Shown in pieces: positions 1-12,835 of a stretch of 64,000 bases of DNA. The position numbers were made by a program, and so were the translations under genes. Under the pieces are notes generated by a model that was given only the letters and a program-made list of their open reading frames with translations, did not search any database and was not told where the DNA came from. How positions within the stretch are numbered: position 1 is the first letter of the stretch; each line of letters opens with the position of its first letter. The DNA comes from Phyto melanocephala (Eukaryota > Arthropoda > Insecta > Diptera > Rhinophoridae): NCBI GenBank assembly GCA_941918925.1, contig OW799235.1, forward strand, positions 34,399,201-34,463,200, read 5' to 3'.

Positions 1-3000
1 TATTATCTAAAATGATTTTATTTGCAATGTTTACAGTTTTGTCTGTTTATTATTTCAAAGTGTTAAAAGTGTAGATATTTTGTTGACAATAGCACCAAAA
101 AGTCACCAAAATAGTCGACAAAAGTGGTGACCTGGAGACATTTGTCTCTAGGCTTTCTGCAGGGTACATCTGTATTTAAATATGTATATAAGTATCTGTG
201 TAAGTATGTATGTATATATGTAAGAGAATCAATCGAAGGACAGATGAACAGAGGAAATAAAGTAACCAGAATTACATTTAAATTGACAATTGGAAATTAA
301 TATTGGAACTCAAAAAACAAAATTTTAAAAAGACATTTTTATAGCTTCTCAACGCATACATGCATACATACAAATCAGTCAATCAACCAAAAAATATACA
401 AACAAATGTTTGTATGTATGTATTTGTAAAATACATGAACATAAAAATGCTTCAATTATACTTAAAGTCAAAATCTATTGAAATTTCGCCACATGTCAAC
501 TTCAAAATTTGAAATTTAACCACCAGTTTGTTGTTGTTGTTGTTATTATTATTTTGTCATATTTTGTACGACAACGGTAACTTTACTCTTGTCTTTAACT
601 ATTAAAATGTAATATTAGTTTCATTTTTAATATTTTTAACATTGTTTTCTACGTTTTTTTTTTAATGTTTATAATTTAAACCATATTTTACAGAGAATTG
701 TTTATATATTTTTGACACACTTGTCATTTTGACATGTGTCACTAGTTTGTTGCTGTTGCTACTTTATTGTATATGCACTCTACATACACACATGCGAACA
801 AGTTTATTTGCCGAAAGCATAAAATATGGTTATAAGTTTTCATTTACAAAATTTCAAAAGCTTAAAAACCAGTTGTAATATTACACAAATTTAGGTTTGT
901 TGACGTTTTATTAACGGTAATTAAAAAATAATGTATGTAAGTATGTGTGTACATATGTATGTACATATGTTTAATTAACAAATAAATGAAACTGTGAAAA
1001 GGGTTCGAACTTATTGTGTTTGTTAATTTTTAATTACAGATTTCTTAACATTAGCAATTGATGCTTATTCAGAAGCGATTTTGATTTTGTAAGCGAGGTG
1101 TCTCTAATACCTGTCTACACTGTTCGTTATGGTTAATGATCTCCCACTTACTTACATAATTATGCGTTAAATTTTCAAACTATTTTGGACTTCGGAAGAC
1201 TGTTGATGATCTGCTAATGCAGAACGTCGCCTATCTTTTAAAAATAATTTTTCTGCCGAATATATTTAGAATTACCTTGTTTGTTTAAATAAGTACTAGA
1301 CCAGTATCAGCGGCTTGTAATTTTAGTCTATCATCGTAATGAGTTTTTTAGGAAAAATTTCTATATTTAAAGTTTTCGTAATTCAGCAGATTATCTAATA
1401 AAGTTGACAATAAATACCATGATGCGCAGACATTGTCCGATAAGGGAATGTTCTGTAGAATTATTTGGGCAACTAAGACTATTTGGTGAGAAATCATCCA
1501 TTTTATTCAATTCGATACTTCCGAGGCAGAAGCTATGACTCTTCTAAATGCTTTGTACCACCAAGACCCTGCAAGTATAAAATTTCGATTCCGCCAAAAA
1601 TGCTGTGACTTTCGAGTGTTGTGCTTGTAAAAATCCTACACCGGTTCAACATTCTATATTGAATTAAAATACCCATTAAAATAACACATTACAAAATAAT
1701 GAGTTAAAAGTACTAGAAAATAGTTCTGCATCTAAGTGTGTGTATCTAAGCAAAGTTCTGAAAATAAATACCTACGTATCACATTATAAGTCAAGTCATT
1801 ACTAAAATACATCTTAGGAAGACAAACAATATGTAATAGCCATTGAAAAGTATGTTGTTTAGTAACAGCAAGTCATTACCTTGTTTTTGCTGGGTAAGTC
1901 TCTAATTCTTTAGATTGAGTTCACAGTTACCTTGTACCACTTACATTTGCGGTCTCTGTTGTTGTGAAAATAATAGAAACAAGAGTCGGAAGGCGATTAT
2001 TTGGTGTTATAATTTTTAAGTTGTGACTACATTGCAATACCTTTATCATGTTTTTTAGAATGGAAATGGTAAAGTAAAACAATAAATAAATAAATAATTC
2101 AAAATTGTGTCCATGCAGAACTTATAAACTTATATAACTAATTCATTGATACTTAACTTAAAGACGAAGTGTTTTAAACCTTAATAAATAATTTCTAACA
2201 ATTTTTCTTCGAAAACAAAGTCTTTAAATGAAACTTAATAATATTGAAGTTATGATTGTGATAGAATAAACATCAGCAGACATTAAAAAAATTTTCTAAT
2301 TTTTTAAACTTAATTCTTTTACAGTATTGCATCCAATGACATGCATAATTGCTTGCATACGAAAGCACAACATAGTCACGGATAACGGTAATTTCCGAAC
2401 TTGTAAACAATTGGTATTATGAATAAAAAAAAGCCTTTTGAAAATGTTCGAATATTAAATCACCCAAAAACTTTTATGTGACCTGCTTCAAAAAAATCCA
2501 GACCATTTTGAATAGCTCACATGTGAAATATTTTGACAATTTGTAAAGAAAATTATTCACCCGGTAGTATGTCATTTCATTAACATGGAATTCACAATAC
2601 GAAATTAAAATCCATGTGAACAAAAAAAGTATTTTCTTCTTTTTCTCCTTTAATTGCTGGTACTTCTTTCAGCACTGTGTAAGGAGAAAACATGATTAAG
2701 CTGTTCCTGGTAGGGATGAAATTTGCACTTATTATTGAAAAAAAAAGAAACCCTATGGAGTGGAGCATCGCATAAACAAATCATGCCTTGTAGAAGCGTT
2801 CTTAGAAGAAGGTAAATAAGCACTAAGTTAGCGATTCAAGAAGCACTTTTTGGTGTGTCAATGTTTATTTGTAACATTAAGTATGTTAATATATTTTTAC
2901 TTTTTAATAATTCCAGGTCAGTCTTTCGCTTTTATAACAACTAATTTTATCATCTAGGAGATAAGTACATCCATCTGCAATATAAAATCTCGACATTTTA

Positions 3001-3779
3001 TTATTAGTTGTTTGTTTAACAAAAAGAAAGAAACAAATCAAGCAACAAACAAACAATTTAAATTTTGTGTAAATAAAAATTTTCAAATTGTTTAACAGTG
3101 ATTTTTCTCTTTCACTATTATCATGACTCTCGGCACTTAAGTGATTGCTGCCACAAACATAAATTATCACATCTGTATTAAAATTATTTTTTATTACTGT
3201 TATTTACATAATGATTTTAGTTTTTATTTATTTTATTTCTAGTTTTTTGAAATATGAGTGCGTTATAAACTTTAATCTTTAACAATAAGTAAAGTCGGCT
3301 TAGAAAACAAAAAGATGAAGAAAAACAAATCATAATAATCTTACCCCACACAGAAATATATGAGCATGTCTATCAATAAGACGGTGCATTACCCAACTCT
3401 TAAGTCTTAAATGCAAACAAACAACAGCACTAACAATTCCAACAATATACCAAATTAATTATGATTTAAGTAATATTTTGTACAAAATTTCTTAGTTTTT
3501 CTTAACAAAACTTTTTAAACTTTAAAACTAAAAGTTAGTAGATACAAAACTTACTCATACTCTACGCATGAAGTAAGTAAACAAGTGAATTTAAGCAATA
3601 CTCATGCAATTAAGCATGTTTTACCCTACGCATGAACCATTATCAAGCTGACATAGTCATAATGATCATGATTATCGTTGTAAAAATTATCTTCATTTCT
3701 AACAATGTAATTTGTATTATTACGAGTATTTTTAAATTAAATAAATAAAAAGATAAATGCTTGTTTTCTGAACAAATGG
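1..3779. other. Non-coding AT-rich sequence, no gene recognised
   Basis: No convincing exon, transposase or RNA gene was seen on either strand. It holds short TATG/CATA microsatellite runs (about 180-225, 355-425, 930-970) and a TTG run at 531-547. The open frames here are short, biased in composition and show no recognisable domain. Confidence 0.6.
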
Positions 3780-4062
3780 ATATAAATAAACAAGAAAACT
3801 ATAATGTGTCAGTTCTGTTAGAGTCGTCTACTAAAACCAACATATGTCCAAAATTAAACAAATGGATTACCAGAGGCGTAGATGATCTTGAAAGCCAATC
3901 GACTGCACCAAAAAGTAAGATCAATTGCTCAGCAAACTTGCCTCTGAATAGGTGTATGGTACCGTGCCTTATGGCACATAGTACCATCTTATTAAAACCA
4001 CATGTTAACCAAGTCCACTTCTTCCATATTGTGAGAAAAAAGTTGGTAGGCATCACACGGTA
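3780..4062 (-). pseudogene. mariner transposase fragment (C-terminal half)
   Basis: Read on the minus strand across two frames, this matches the second half of an insect mariner-type DDE transposase. A block resembling the QQDGATCHTAR motif is seen as DGTMCHKAR at about 3955-3985. It is followed by RGKFAEQLILLFGAVDW and then RSSTPL, where the family has RSCDLTPL, so the third catalytic Asp is lost. Stops and a frame change in front of the motif show it is dead. N-terminal DNA-binding and first-Asp regions are absent. It stands alone in non-coding DNA; terminal repeats were not found. The family is clear from the motifs, but the exact lineage is not. Confidence 0.75.
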
Positions 4063-7024
4063 TTTTCTAGGTGGTAGAATAACACAAGCCCGTTTGTTGA
4101 TAATTGTAGTTTTTTTTTCAAACCAGCTGAATTCAAGTCAGTTCATTAGGCTACCGGTTTAAAGTATTTTAATTTAATATCATATACTCACTTATTTACT
4201 GACACAAGGCATCAGAACACAAAAGTGACGCAAGAAATTTAATTTTCTATGACTCTAACTCACATTTTAAACTTTGCTTAAACGATGGCCTTTCCTAAGA
4301 TGACTATGAGAGAGTTGGTTGGTCAAGTGCAGGTTATAAGAATAAATCTTCGACTTCATAAAATCAAACCAAAAAGGATTTAGCTGGTTTAAATGATATA
4401 ATCTTGATTTCCAACTACTCTTAAGCCTGTAGTGCTCGAAATGTAAAAAGACACATACGTCTGTGGCTGTGAAGTAATTTTGACGTCATCATAAATGCAT
4501 TCTTGCATTTTTTGACTAAAATACATTTCGTGTAATATTAAAATCTTATCGCATGCAGCCACTACGACTATTTTAAGAAATGTAACCAAAGTGCTAAACA
4601 TTTTACTCACGTGAGATCCATATGTTCATGTGGCTTTTTATATTTCGTGTACTATAGCCTTTACTATTTCAAGGTTACAATTCAACACTCTCTTGAAAAG
4701 TAAATTTTGATCATTTGTAACTGTTACTGCTAAATCATGTATGTATGTACATGACCGCCATAAATTGTCTACATCTACACGCTCCTATCGCAAAGTCCTT
4801 TATTTGCTAAAACCCCATTACTGCAACATTAATATGTTCCAAATGCGACACAAAAAGTTCATATTTCATTGTTAAACGTGACGTGTTCACCATTATCTTT
4901 TTAAATGATTCTGCCGGTATATAAAGCGCTCCTAACGGTGACTTAACGTGGGCAAAATAAACTATTATATTCTGTTTATATGCATATCTAAATAGAAGTG
5001 TGTATCATTACAACGCGAAAATGTATATTAAAGTTTGAGTTGCCAACAGAAAATGGTGGTGTTGCCAATTAAATGTTCCCACAAACAAAAAGCAGTAATT
5101 ATTTACATTTTTAGTTCTTTTAATATTCTAAGATTATTTTCATATCGATGGTCAAGTAGGAAGACCCGTATTTTTTATGAGAATTAGTCTTTCAGTAATG
5201 CCAATAATATATTTCACACAAATACACCTCTAAAACAATTTAACGTAACAGTACGAAAAGTAACAGTTTTAAAAGTAATTTTACAATAAAAAGTAACATT
5301 AGGATAATACAGTTTCAATTACGTCTTAAACTTCTCCTGTCAAGTTACAATTATTTAAGTCAAGACATTTGTACTTGTGACCAACGATATATATCTATAT
5401 AGAATTGCTTAATGTCTGTGGAAAATGTTGTATAAGCGGCTATACTTTTGCGCTGAATCCAATAGAGTTTATCCAAAATGTTGTCAAATTTTCTTTACAG
5501 TTTGGAATCGAAAATCTAACAAATCGGCAGAAAAATTTATAAGACAAAATTATATACCATTAATCGAATTTTAACTTTCTTTAAAACTGTATCAATACAT
5601 TGTTAAACTCTCTTAAATGGACTTATATGAAAGTTGGCTTGAAGCAATCTTGCGCCAAGAAATTGAATTAACATACATCAAATAAAAACGAATAAACAGA
5701 CGAATTTATAGTTTTAAACTTTAAATAATTAAAACTATTATAACACTACATACTACAGAATAATAACTTTTCTATATCAAATTATTTCTATAACTTTCAA
5801 GATGCACGAAATCGTTCAAGTTGGTTGGTATTTGATCTTCATTAAATAAATAATTATTTTTTTAATCTTCACTTCAAAGCTTTAAAAGCTTTCCGAACAA
5901 ATTATAATTAGTTCTATAATTATTGTTTTTATTTAGTTGATGGGTGTGTGTTAAAAAAAAAATAATATTTTTTCTATAAAATTCATCATTAACTCTTCCT
6001 CTTTACCCTACGGCACTGACCAACGCTATCGTAGGGATTTTTATGAATTAAACTGTTGCGTATGAGGTATGATACGAGAATTATGAGGGCATTAAGTAAA
6101 TCTAAATACCCGATTATTAAAAGGTGGGTGCCTTACAGGTTTTTTATTTTTATTTCTAATTTTAAGGCAAATTTAAAATTACTCCATTAAAGCCACATGT
6201 CTCTAATGGTTTTCGTTTTCTAAAGCTGTATCTAGGGATTGTTGTTGTTTCTAGTTTTAGATTTTGTATTGAGATAATAAATAAATAGATTTGAAAACTT
6301 TAAATGTTACAAATTTTGTTAGCGGCCTTTGTAACACATAAATGTAAAGGTTTTGTTTACTTTTAACTTTTTGCATTTGAAATTTATGAAATACGAAGGC
6401 GTTATGTAGGCTTTTAGGTTGTTCTTTTATTTCGGTTTCGCTTATTTTGATTGATTTATTAGAAGTTTTTAACTTTTTTATTTCTTTAAACCATGGTCAA
6501 AACGCTTTATTTGGAATGCTGTGATTTGTAAAAATATAAATTTAATTTTACAATAGAAGTGATTTTTTAAAGAATGTATTTCACATAACAATATTATCAA
6601 TAATATTAAAAATCTAATATAATGTTAGTAAATTCAATGGTAATATATCAGCAGCAACATTTTTTTTGTCAATTACATATATATTTTTGAATGCTGATTT
6701 TGTAATTAGCGGGTTATGTAAAAATGTACACTTAAATGATTTCTCTTTTATTTTAACTCACAAAAGATGTGAAAAATAAAAAGTTATTAGTTGTAGTTAA
6801 ACATAAAAGTTTTATTCGAAATATTAACTTTACCGAAAAATATGTTTTTATTGTATTGTCTGTATAACTTCAAAATGCGGGACTCACAACATGTGGTATC
6901 TTTTGAATGGTGTTTAATTTAATAACTTAAAAATCATAATTATATGTCATTTTGATGGGTACATATCTATCATTTATTCTCACTCAGTTATTGAACATTA
7001 TAGTTTATTATTATTATAATTACT
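4063..7024. other. Non-coding AT-rich sequence, no gene recognised
   Basis: No coding, RNA or mobile-element signature could be supported. A short ORF at 4389-4610 (minus) lacks any recognisable motif and is treated as chance. Confidence 0.55.
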
Positions 7025-7273
7025 CTTGATTTTGAACGTGGTATAAGTCAAAAACTTTAAAAATCTAGTTTATCAGCTATTTCATATCAAATCCTAATAA
7101 AATAACATAATCCGAAGAGATTAGAAGTATGCCATGAAAATTAACTCGATTAAATGTGTTTATTTTTTGGTTGGTAAACAAAATACAGTTACTGTTTTTT
7201 TTGATAGTGGTATAAGTCAGTCTGTTCACAAAGTTTGGCAAAATAATTAGTAGTTTTGTCATGTCTTTAGATA

Positions 7274-7456
7274 GTGGTGAAGAGAAATAGTGGAGAGGAA
7301 TATGAAACAAAAGGGTCTAAGCATGTGAGTAGTAAACTTTTCGAAAATAAAGATTGCCTTTGCTCCAAAAAATGTATAAATGGAATCGGATATGAAGACA
7401 AGAAAGCTAATTATGATTCTTTTTGGAAATTAGCAAGTTTCGAAAAACAGAATTAG
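7274..7456 (+). pseudogene. Transposase N-terminal fragment (Cys-rich, FWxL motif)
   Basis: A 60-codon open frame contains a short CxxxC segment (CSKKC near residue 31) followed by YDSFWKLASFEKQN. I associate this pattern, a Cys-containing segment then an FW-helix and an xxRQ/xKQN turn, with the N-terminus of an uncharacterised transposase-like family common in arthropods. That link is from memory and is moderate at best. The frame ends in TAG at 7454, but the next codons continue in the same style (FLYGLVRKQSIKQRRPR), so the stop probably interrupts the ancestral ORF. It sits between the inverted ends of the surrounding element and shares its orientation with the fragment at 7707-7862. Confidence 0.45.
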
Positions 7457-7706
7457 TTTCTGTATGGTTTGGTTCGAAAACAATCAATAAAACAAAGACG
7501 ACCCAGAAATTACGAAGAAAATAAAAAAAAAATAATAACTAAAAGAATCACCGAATGATAGATAGAGAGAAAAACACCAATGGAGAAGCTGTGTCTGGCT
7601 AAAAATACAATGGATCAGGTTTCTAAAAAATTCTCCATATAAGATGTTTTATAAAACTTCCTTGGATGACAATTCCGAATTTAAAGTATTAGACCTCTCA
7701 CCTTAA

Positions 7707-7862
7707 AGAGGAAGACCTAGAATATACGAAAATATTGATTTTCTTTCATTATACACAACCATTAGACCAATAAAAGAAGAAAAACGTAAAAATATAATGG
7801 ATTTACTACCCTATATCCCACCAATTTTTCACAAACACTTTTACTTGCTTACAATGAAATGA
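7707..7862 (+). pseudogene. Transposase C-terminal fragment (LLPYIPP motif)
   Basis: An open stretch of 51 codons follows a TAA at 7704-7706 and ends in TGA at 7860-7862. Its end reads PIKEEKRKNIMDLLPYIPPI followed by FHKHFY. A Lys-rich helix then LL-P-I-PP and an H-F/Y tail is the C-terminal signature I recall for the same arthropod transposase-like family as the fragment at 7274. The middle of the protein, including any catalytic residues, has been deleted or scrambled in about 250 bases between the two fragments, so the element cannot make its own transposase. Confidence 0.45.
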
Positions 7863-8158
7863 GTTTAAATAAAATGTTAAATACTAATAAAAATGTTTCC
7901 TTGATGGTGTAAGTCATTTATAAAGTCATGCAGTTAATTTTGAAAGTGGTATAAGTCATTTCAACCTTTCAAAACCAAATTTCCTTTTATAAATGGTTAT
8001 AAATTTCACAATCATAATAAATACTTGTTTGTTGCCACTACTTCACTGTCGAAAAATCATATTCCATATTACAAAAACTTTTTTTAATCCTTTAAGATGC
8101 AAAACTCTAAATATCTCGAAACAAGGAAAATATGACTTATACCACTATCAAAATCAAG

Positions 8159-8918
8159 GGCTCACTTATCGCTTTACAATGCAATGCAACGACAGTTAAT
8201 TTTTATTAATATTTTTTTAAATATAAATTCAAATTTTAATTTTGACATTAGCTATTGATTTTTTTACATACACATATGTATACATACATATTTACATAAA
8301 TGAATGTACATATGTGTGTATATACACAGATAGAGAAATATTTTTGTTTTCAAAATTTCTTTCTTTAAAAACGTAATAAAATTTTTTTTTTTTGGTGTTG
8401 TCCTATATTACATTGAATTTTTTTTTTGTATTTAATTGAAACTGTATAGATTGATGCCTCTTTTTTGTTAATTCTGTGAATTTTACAATGAATAGAAAAA
8501 CATTTTATTAGTTTTTGTTTAAATGTTGTTTTTTAAAAACACATTTTAACTTGCTGATAACATTAATATTAGTTGTTTAAACAACAAACAAATGAAAAAT
8601 AATTTCTTTTCTGTGATGAAAATTGTTTAAAAGTCACAAAAAGGCAATTAAAACCTTCTTTTGAAATTGTATCCGTGATTGTTCCCAGAAAGTATTAAAT
8701 ATTTGAAATTAGTTTTAAACTGCTGTTAGTCTTAAGTTGAATTAGACATTATCAGTAGTTTTTCTTAAAATCTGAATATACAAACAATCAAATTTTGATT
8801 GATTCTGAAAACTTTTTCTGGTTCAACTAGCTTGTCTTTCTTTATTGGTTGCTTGTGTCGATCCCTAAATAAAATATTTTTGTTGTGATTACAAGATTTG
8901 TTTTCAATCGTAAATAAA
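8159..8918. other. Non-coding, no gene recognised
   Basis: AT-rich sequence with a TATG/CATA-type microsatellite at about 8265-8330. Nothing else is supportable. Confidence 0.5.
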
Positions 8919-9442
8919 GCTCTAAACACATAGACGCCAGCAGACTTCACAACTTCAAGGCTTCAAATGCTGCCAACTTCAAATGCTGCTCTGAAGTCAG
9001 CTTCATAATTATTTTGAAGACAGCAACAACATAATAATCAGCTGATGTGCATTTTAGCAATACAAATTTCAGGGATGCCGCATATATATTTTATAAGGAA
9101 TAATATTGAGTTATTGATAAAAAAAATGTAATAATATCACGAAAAACTATAAAAACACATACACTTATTTTTTTATTGTATTTTTGTAATGTTCTTTTAT
9201 GTTTAATATCAAATATAAGTTTTTTTTCTTTTTTTTCCAATTTAATATATATAATGGCAACACTATATTTGTTCTTGCTGCCCGTCAAAATAGAAAATAG
9301 CCTAAGTTGGCAGCAGCAGCAAATGCTGTTGTGCAGTCGTGCTGCTGTGCTGCCGTCAAAATAATCGTTTTCATTTAAACACATGGATTTTATTTTTGAC
9401 ATATTGCTGCTTGCTGTCTGCTGTCGTCTATGTGTTTAGAGC
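8919..9442. mobile_element. MITE with GCTCTAAACACATAGACG terminal inverted repeats
   Basis: The first 18 bases (8919-8936) are a perfect inverted copy of the last 18 (9425-9442). After one mismatch the match continues through CAGCAGAC. Inside lie CAG/CTG-rich stretches (9305-9355 and 9405-9424) and short direct repeats built on TTCAAATGCTGC near 8965-8990. There is no transposase. A target-site duplication could not be fixed. The open frames inside (both strands) are translations of this repeat, not genes. Confidence 0.7.
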
Positions 9443-9894
9443 ATTACATACTACACTAATAATGTAATTTTTAAGTTTTGGCTAGGGGAGTACTAGTCAG
9501 GAGCGATTGCATTTTGCTATATTCCCGTCATATCTAGCGATTTTACAACCTGTTTAGCGGACAAAAATACGCTATTAGCGAGAAGTCAAATCATAATTTT
9601 TTGTAAGTGCAAGTAAGACCCCAAACATATAATCTCAGAATAAAGTTTTTTTCATTTCTATGAAGTTTGACGTTTCTTATGACATCAATCAAATTAAGGT
9701 GAAAAGTGATTAGCATTGAAAATTAAAACAAGTTAATATAAAATTGGCAAATATAGTCGGGTAAAAATACATTAAATTGAGAGTAATTGTATACACTTTT
9801 GTTTATTGATTGTACCAAGATATAAACAAAAATATTTTAAATAGGTAATGAAATTCTTAAGGATATTGACTCATGCTGTAACCTTTCTATACGA
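9443..9894. other. Non-coding, no gene recognised
   Basis: Nothing was recognised on either strand. Confidence 0.5.
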
Positions 9895-10310
9895 CAGCAG
9901 GCAACTTATTTCGGGGCGGTACAAGCCTATGGTATTATTAGCAAATAATGGATCTTCTTTCTTGCTTTGTCAAAATAATATTATTCAATTCTAATGTTCA
10001 ATACACATTACTCTGTGGCTGTGAAGCAAGGAATGCTGCCCCATGTGATATTAATGTCTTACAACTTTTCACAAACAAATGTCTTAGAATAATCCTCCGA
10101 GTTTTTTTTTTGTCAGCAACTATATCAAACAGTATATTATGGCACCAAACTATACAAATTCCGATAAGCATTGAAATACACAGTGGAAATGGAACTAAAT
10201 AGATTATTGAAATGAAAACCAAGCTTTCTAACCCTTGGGGCAGCTACAAAAGAGACTAACCAGCTCATGCATATCCCAGGCAAAAGCAGACTACATTCAA
10301 GCAAGCTAAA
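9895..10310 (+). pseudogene. LINE reverse transcriptase C-terminal relic
   Basis: The plus-strand frame from about 9981 reads NVQYTLLCGCEARNAAPCDI, then LFTNKCLRIILRVFF, ISNSILWHQT and a PISIEI block. This follows the familiar C-terminal region of endonuclease/reverse-transcriptase LINEs, with the order LLYGCETW, FxNKCLRRIL, ISNxxLWxxT, PI--EI. After a stop, NPWGSYKRD at about 10229-10255 matches the NPQGxRKRGRP motif that usually follows. The catalytic RT palm motifs would lie upstream and are absent, so this is a 5'-truncated, stop-riddled copy. Clade (RTE, CR1 or related) cannot be set from this piece. Confidence 0.75.
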
Positions 10311-11187
10311 ATAAATAAACAGACATCACAATTAACAAGTCTAGATTTAAGGTCATACATATGCCCTTGGATCGACGGCGTGGTGTCAGTGACAGCTAAC
10401 AAATTTAAGGACATATTTATTTAATCTTTTTTTGAAAAATGCAAACCCTAAGAACAATTTTAAAAAAGTAGAAAATATAGACTACATGTTGTAGTATACT
10501 ACCCTATTTCTATGTTCTCTAAAACTCATAATTCATTTGGCTTTTAATTTCTCCAGTGTTAAAGTGGACTACATAATTTTTATAAATTTAACCCTACAAG
10601 GAAAGTATGCGATTTATTGCTAAACTTTTAACTTGGTTTAAAAATCCCACTTTTTTGTAGCGATTTCGAAGTCAGAATTAGCGGGACTTGTTTCAATCAC
10701 TGTTACTCAGTAGGAAATAAATATAACTACTAGTCTGTCAGTTTGAGTGGGGTTGCACTGAGAATGTAATTTGTGATTGTATTGTAATAAATAAAGTTAC
10801 AGATTTTCGTTGCAGATTTTTAATGTACAGTAAGCGCCAATTGGTTTCTTATGTACATGTAGATTTTATCTAAAACTCTTCTCACATACTCCCATATAGT
10901 ATCCGAGGAAATGGTCATGATAAAATAAAAGCAAAAATTTAAGGAAATTATATGTTTCTAAGGTATTTTCTGCAACATCTGAAAAAGTGTCATCTTCACT
11001 TTTAGGTATTTACATACGTCACTTATACCCCAGACAGCTTCATATATGGCTTGCATACATAACATGTAGAGCACATTTATACCACGTACATGTTCGTAGT
11101 ATACACAACTAGTTAGTTCGATTGGATGTATACCACATTTATACCACTTACTACTTATAAATCGGTTCGAACGATGGTTTAAATGTA
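10311..11187. other. Non-coding, no gene recognised
   Basis: Apart from a repeated CATTTATACCAC motif around 11070-11150 (three imperfect copies), nothing is recognisable. Confidence 0.5.
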
Positions 11188-12013
11188 CACAGAAAAAAAT
11201 ATTGCTTAAATTTGTTTAATTAATTTAATTTTTGTTTTTGATATTAAATATTTTCAAAAAACAAAGAGATTTCTGTTAGTTGAAAAAAATTTTTTTAAAA
11301 AAAAAAATAAAAAATAACATTTTAAATTTTTTTTTTCTTGAAAATTTAATTTGAAGAAAAAAATTTAATATAACTGTTATTCAAGGAACGGAATAATAAA
11401 AAATAGTTGCCAATCTGCAAGAGAAAGTTCTGGTAAGTGTACATATGTTCTGCTTAAAATATAATCAATGGTTTCGGTTTCATTGTATTTCACAGAATTC
11501 TCATTTTAATGTGTAAGTAAGATGAATTTCTTTACACTGCCTGATCAAGCCATTTTACCGGTTAATATTCCTTTATATCAGGTCGTTGATGCTAAAAATT
11601 ATTTTTGGAATAAGTAACAAAATATAATTAAAAATATAGATTCCTTTTTAATATAAATGTATATTAAAAATAAATAAACATTAAAAAAAAGAATATTATT
11701 ATTTTTTTGTGTTTTTTTTATACCAGGTTAAATAAATTATATTATTGAAATAATAAATGCTTTAATTTTATAAATCCCAAATTTCAAATAAAAATATGAT
11801 TAAATTAATTAAAATCATTTTTGAAAATTATTGAAATTTTAATTAATTTTTAAATACTGCTTTAATTGATATTTTTCTCAATACTTTTTCAATTAAAACT
11901 ATTAATTTTCAGTTAATTAATAGTATAATTTTGATGACTGGAGCAAAATTAAACAATTTTTTAATTAATAATATTAATTTCGTAATTGAAATTCATATTT
12001 ATTTTTTTCTGTG
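11188..12013. mobile_element. AT-rich MITE with CACAGAAAAAAATA ends and TA duplication
   Basis: CACAGAAAAAAATA at 11188-11201 is matched by its reverse complement at 12000-12013, and both ends are flanked by TA (11186-11187 and 12014-12015), the target preference of Tc1/mariner elements. The outer parts are extremely A/T rich. A less biased central block (about 11380-11610) may be a separate insertion or the remnant of the original cargo. No coding capacity was seen. Confidence 0.65.
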
Positions 12014-12835
12014 TAGTTTAGGTTGAAACACATGTATGTCCTATGTCTGTCATGGGTAAAAGACACTTAAAAATATTAATAATATGGAGAAATTATCCCA
12101 AACTTCATTGAAAAGGATTTAAATCTGTTCGATAAATGCATTTAAGAAGTTTATAAATGGCCCTAGCTGATATGATGGCAATAAATTAATTGCTTAACTG
12201 GCTAGACACACATTAATGCAAACGATAATACAACAGTTTAAGCGTGTTGTTCTTCAGCCTTCCATGCCGTCTTGACTATTCTAAGGATTAGTAAGTCCGT
12301 ATATGTCTTTAATGAAATATTTTGTTGTTCATATTATAAATATTTATTTTAGACTCCATAATTAGTTACTATTTGAGTGTTTGCAATTCTAACACATATA
12401 TTTTTTCTCACATTAAGTTCGATTTTCTTAAAAATTTATTACTGTCTTAGAAGTAGTAAATGTTTTCGGATCTAGATATAATCGCATTGCGCCGCGCTGT
12501 GTCAAAAAACTTCATTCACTGGATTTACCGCAGGGTGGTCCGTGAGTCAACTTGAAACAAAATCAATAAAGATCGTACTAAGGTTATCAAGTAAAATTAC
12601 TTAGGAACTTTACATTACGTTACATATGTACATCCTAATTAACCCTCAAAAGTACATTAAAATTAACGCAACTCTAGTATCAGGTAACAATTGAAAAAAA
12701 CCCACTCTCGAAGGGCAACAATTACTTTACTAGACACTAATATAAAACAATTCTTGTATTAAAATTTATTAAGCCACAGATAGAAATTACGTTCGTCTCC
12801 ATCAAACTCGAGAATTACGCAACTTTTCCATCACA
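12014..12835. other. Non-coding, no gene recognised
   Basis: No supported feature. Confidence 0.5.

Larger units (their letters stand above)
7025..8158 (+). mobile_element. DNA transposon, internally deleted, with GTGGTATAAGTCA terminal repeats
   Basis: The two ends form an inverted repeat of about 25 bp: CTTGATTTTGAACGTGGTAT at 7025 and its near-complement at 8133-8158, the arms ending in GTGGTATAAGTCA. The core GTGGTATAAGTC recurs in direct orientation at 7038, 7207 and 7946 and inverted near 8133, which looks like subterminal transposase-binding sites. Between the ends are two pieces of one broken transposase (7274-7456 and 7707-7862, both plus strand). At about 1.1 kb it is far shorter than an autonomous element would be, so it is a deletion derivative or relic. 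The superfamily could not be assigned. Target duplications are not obvious. Confidence 0.65.
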
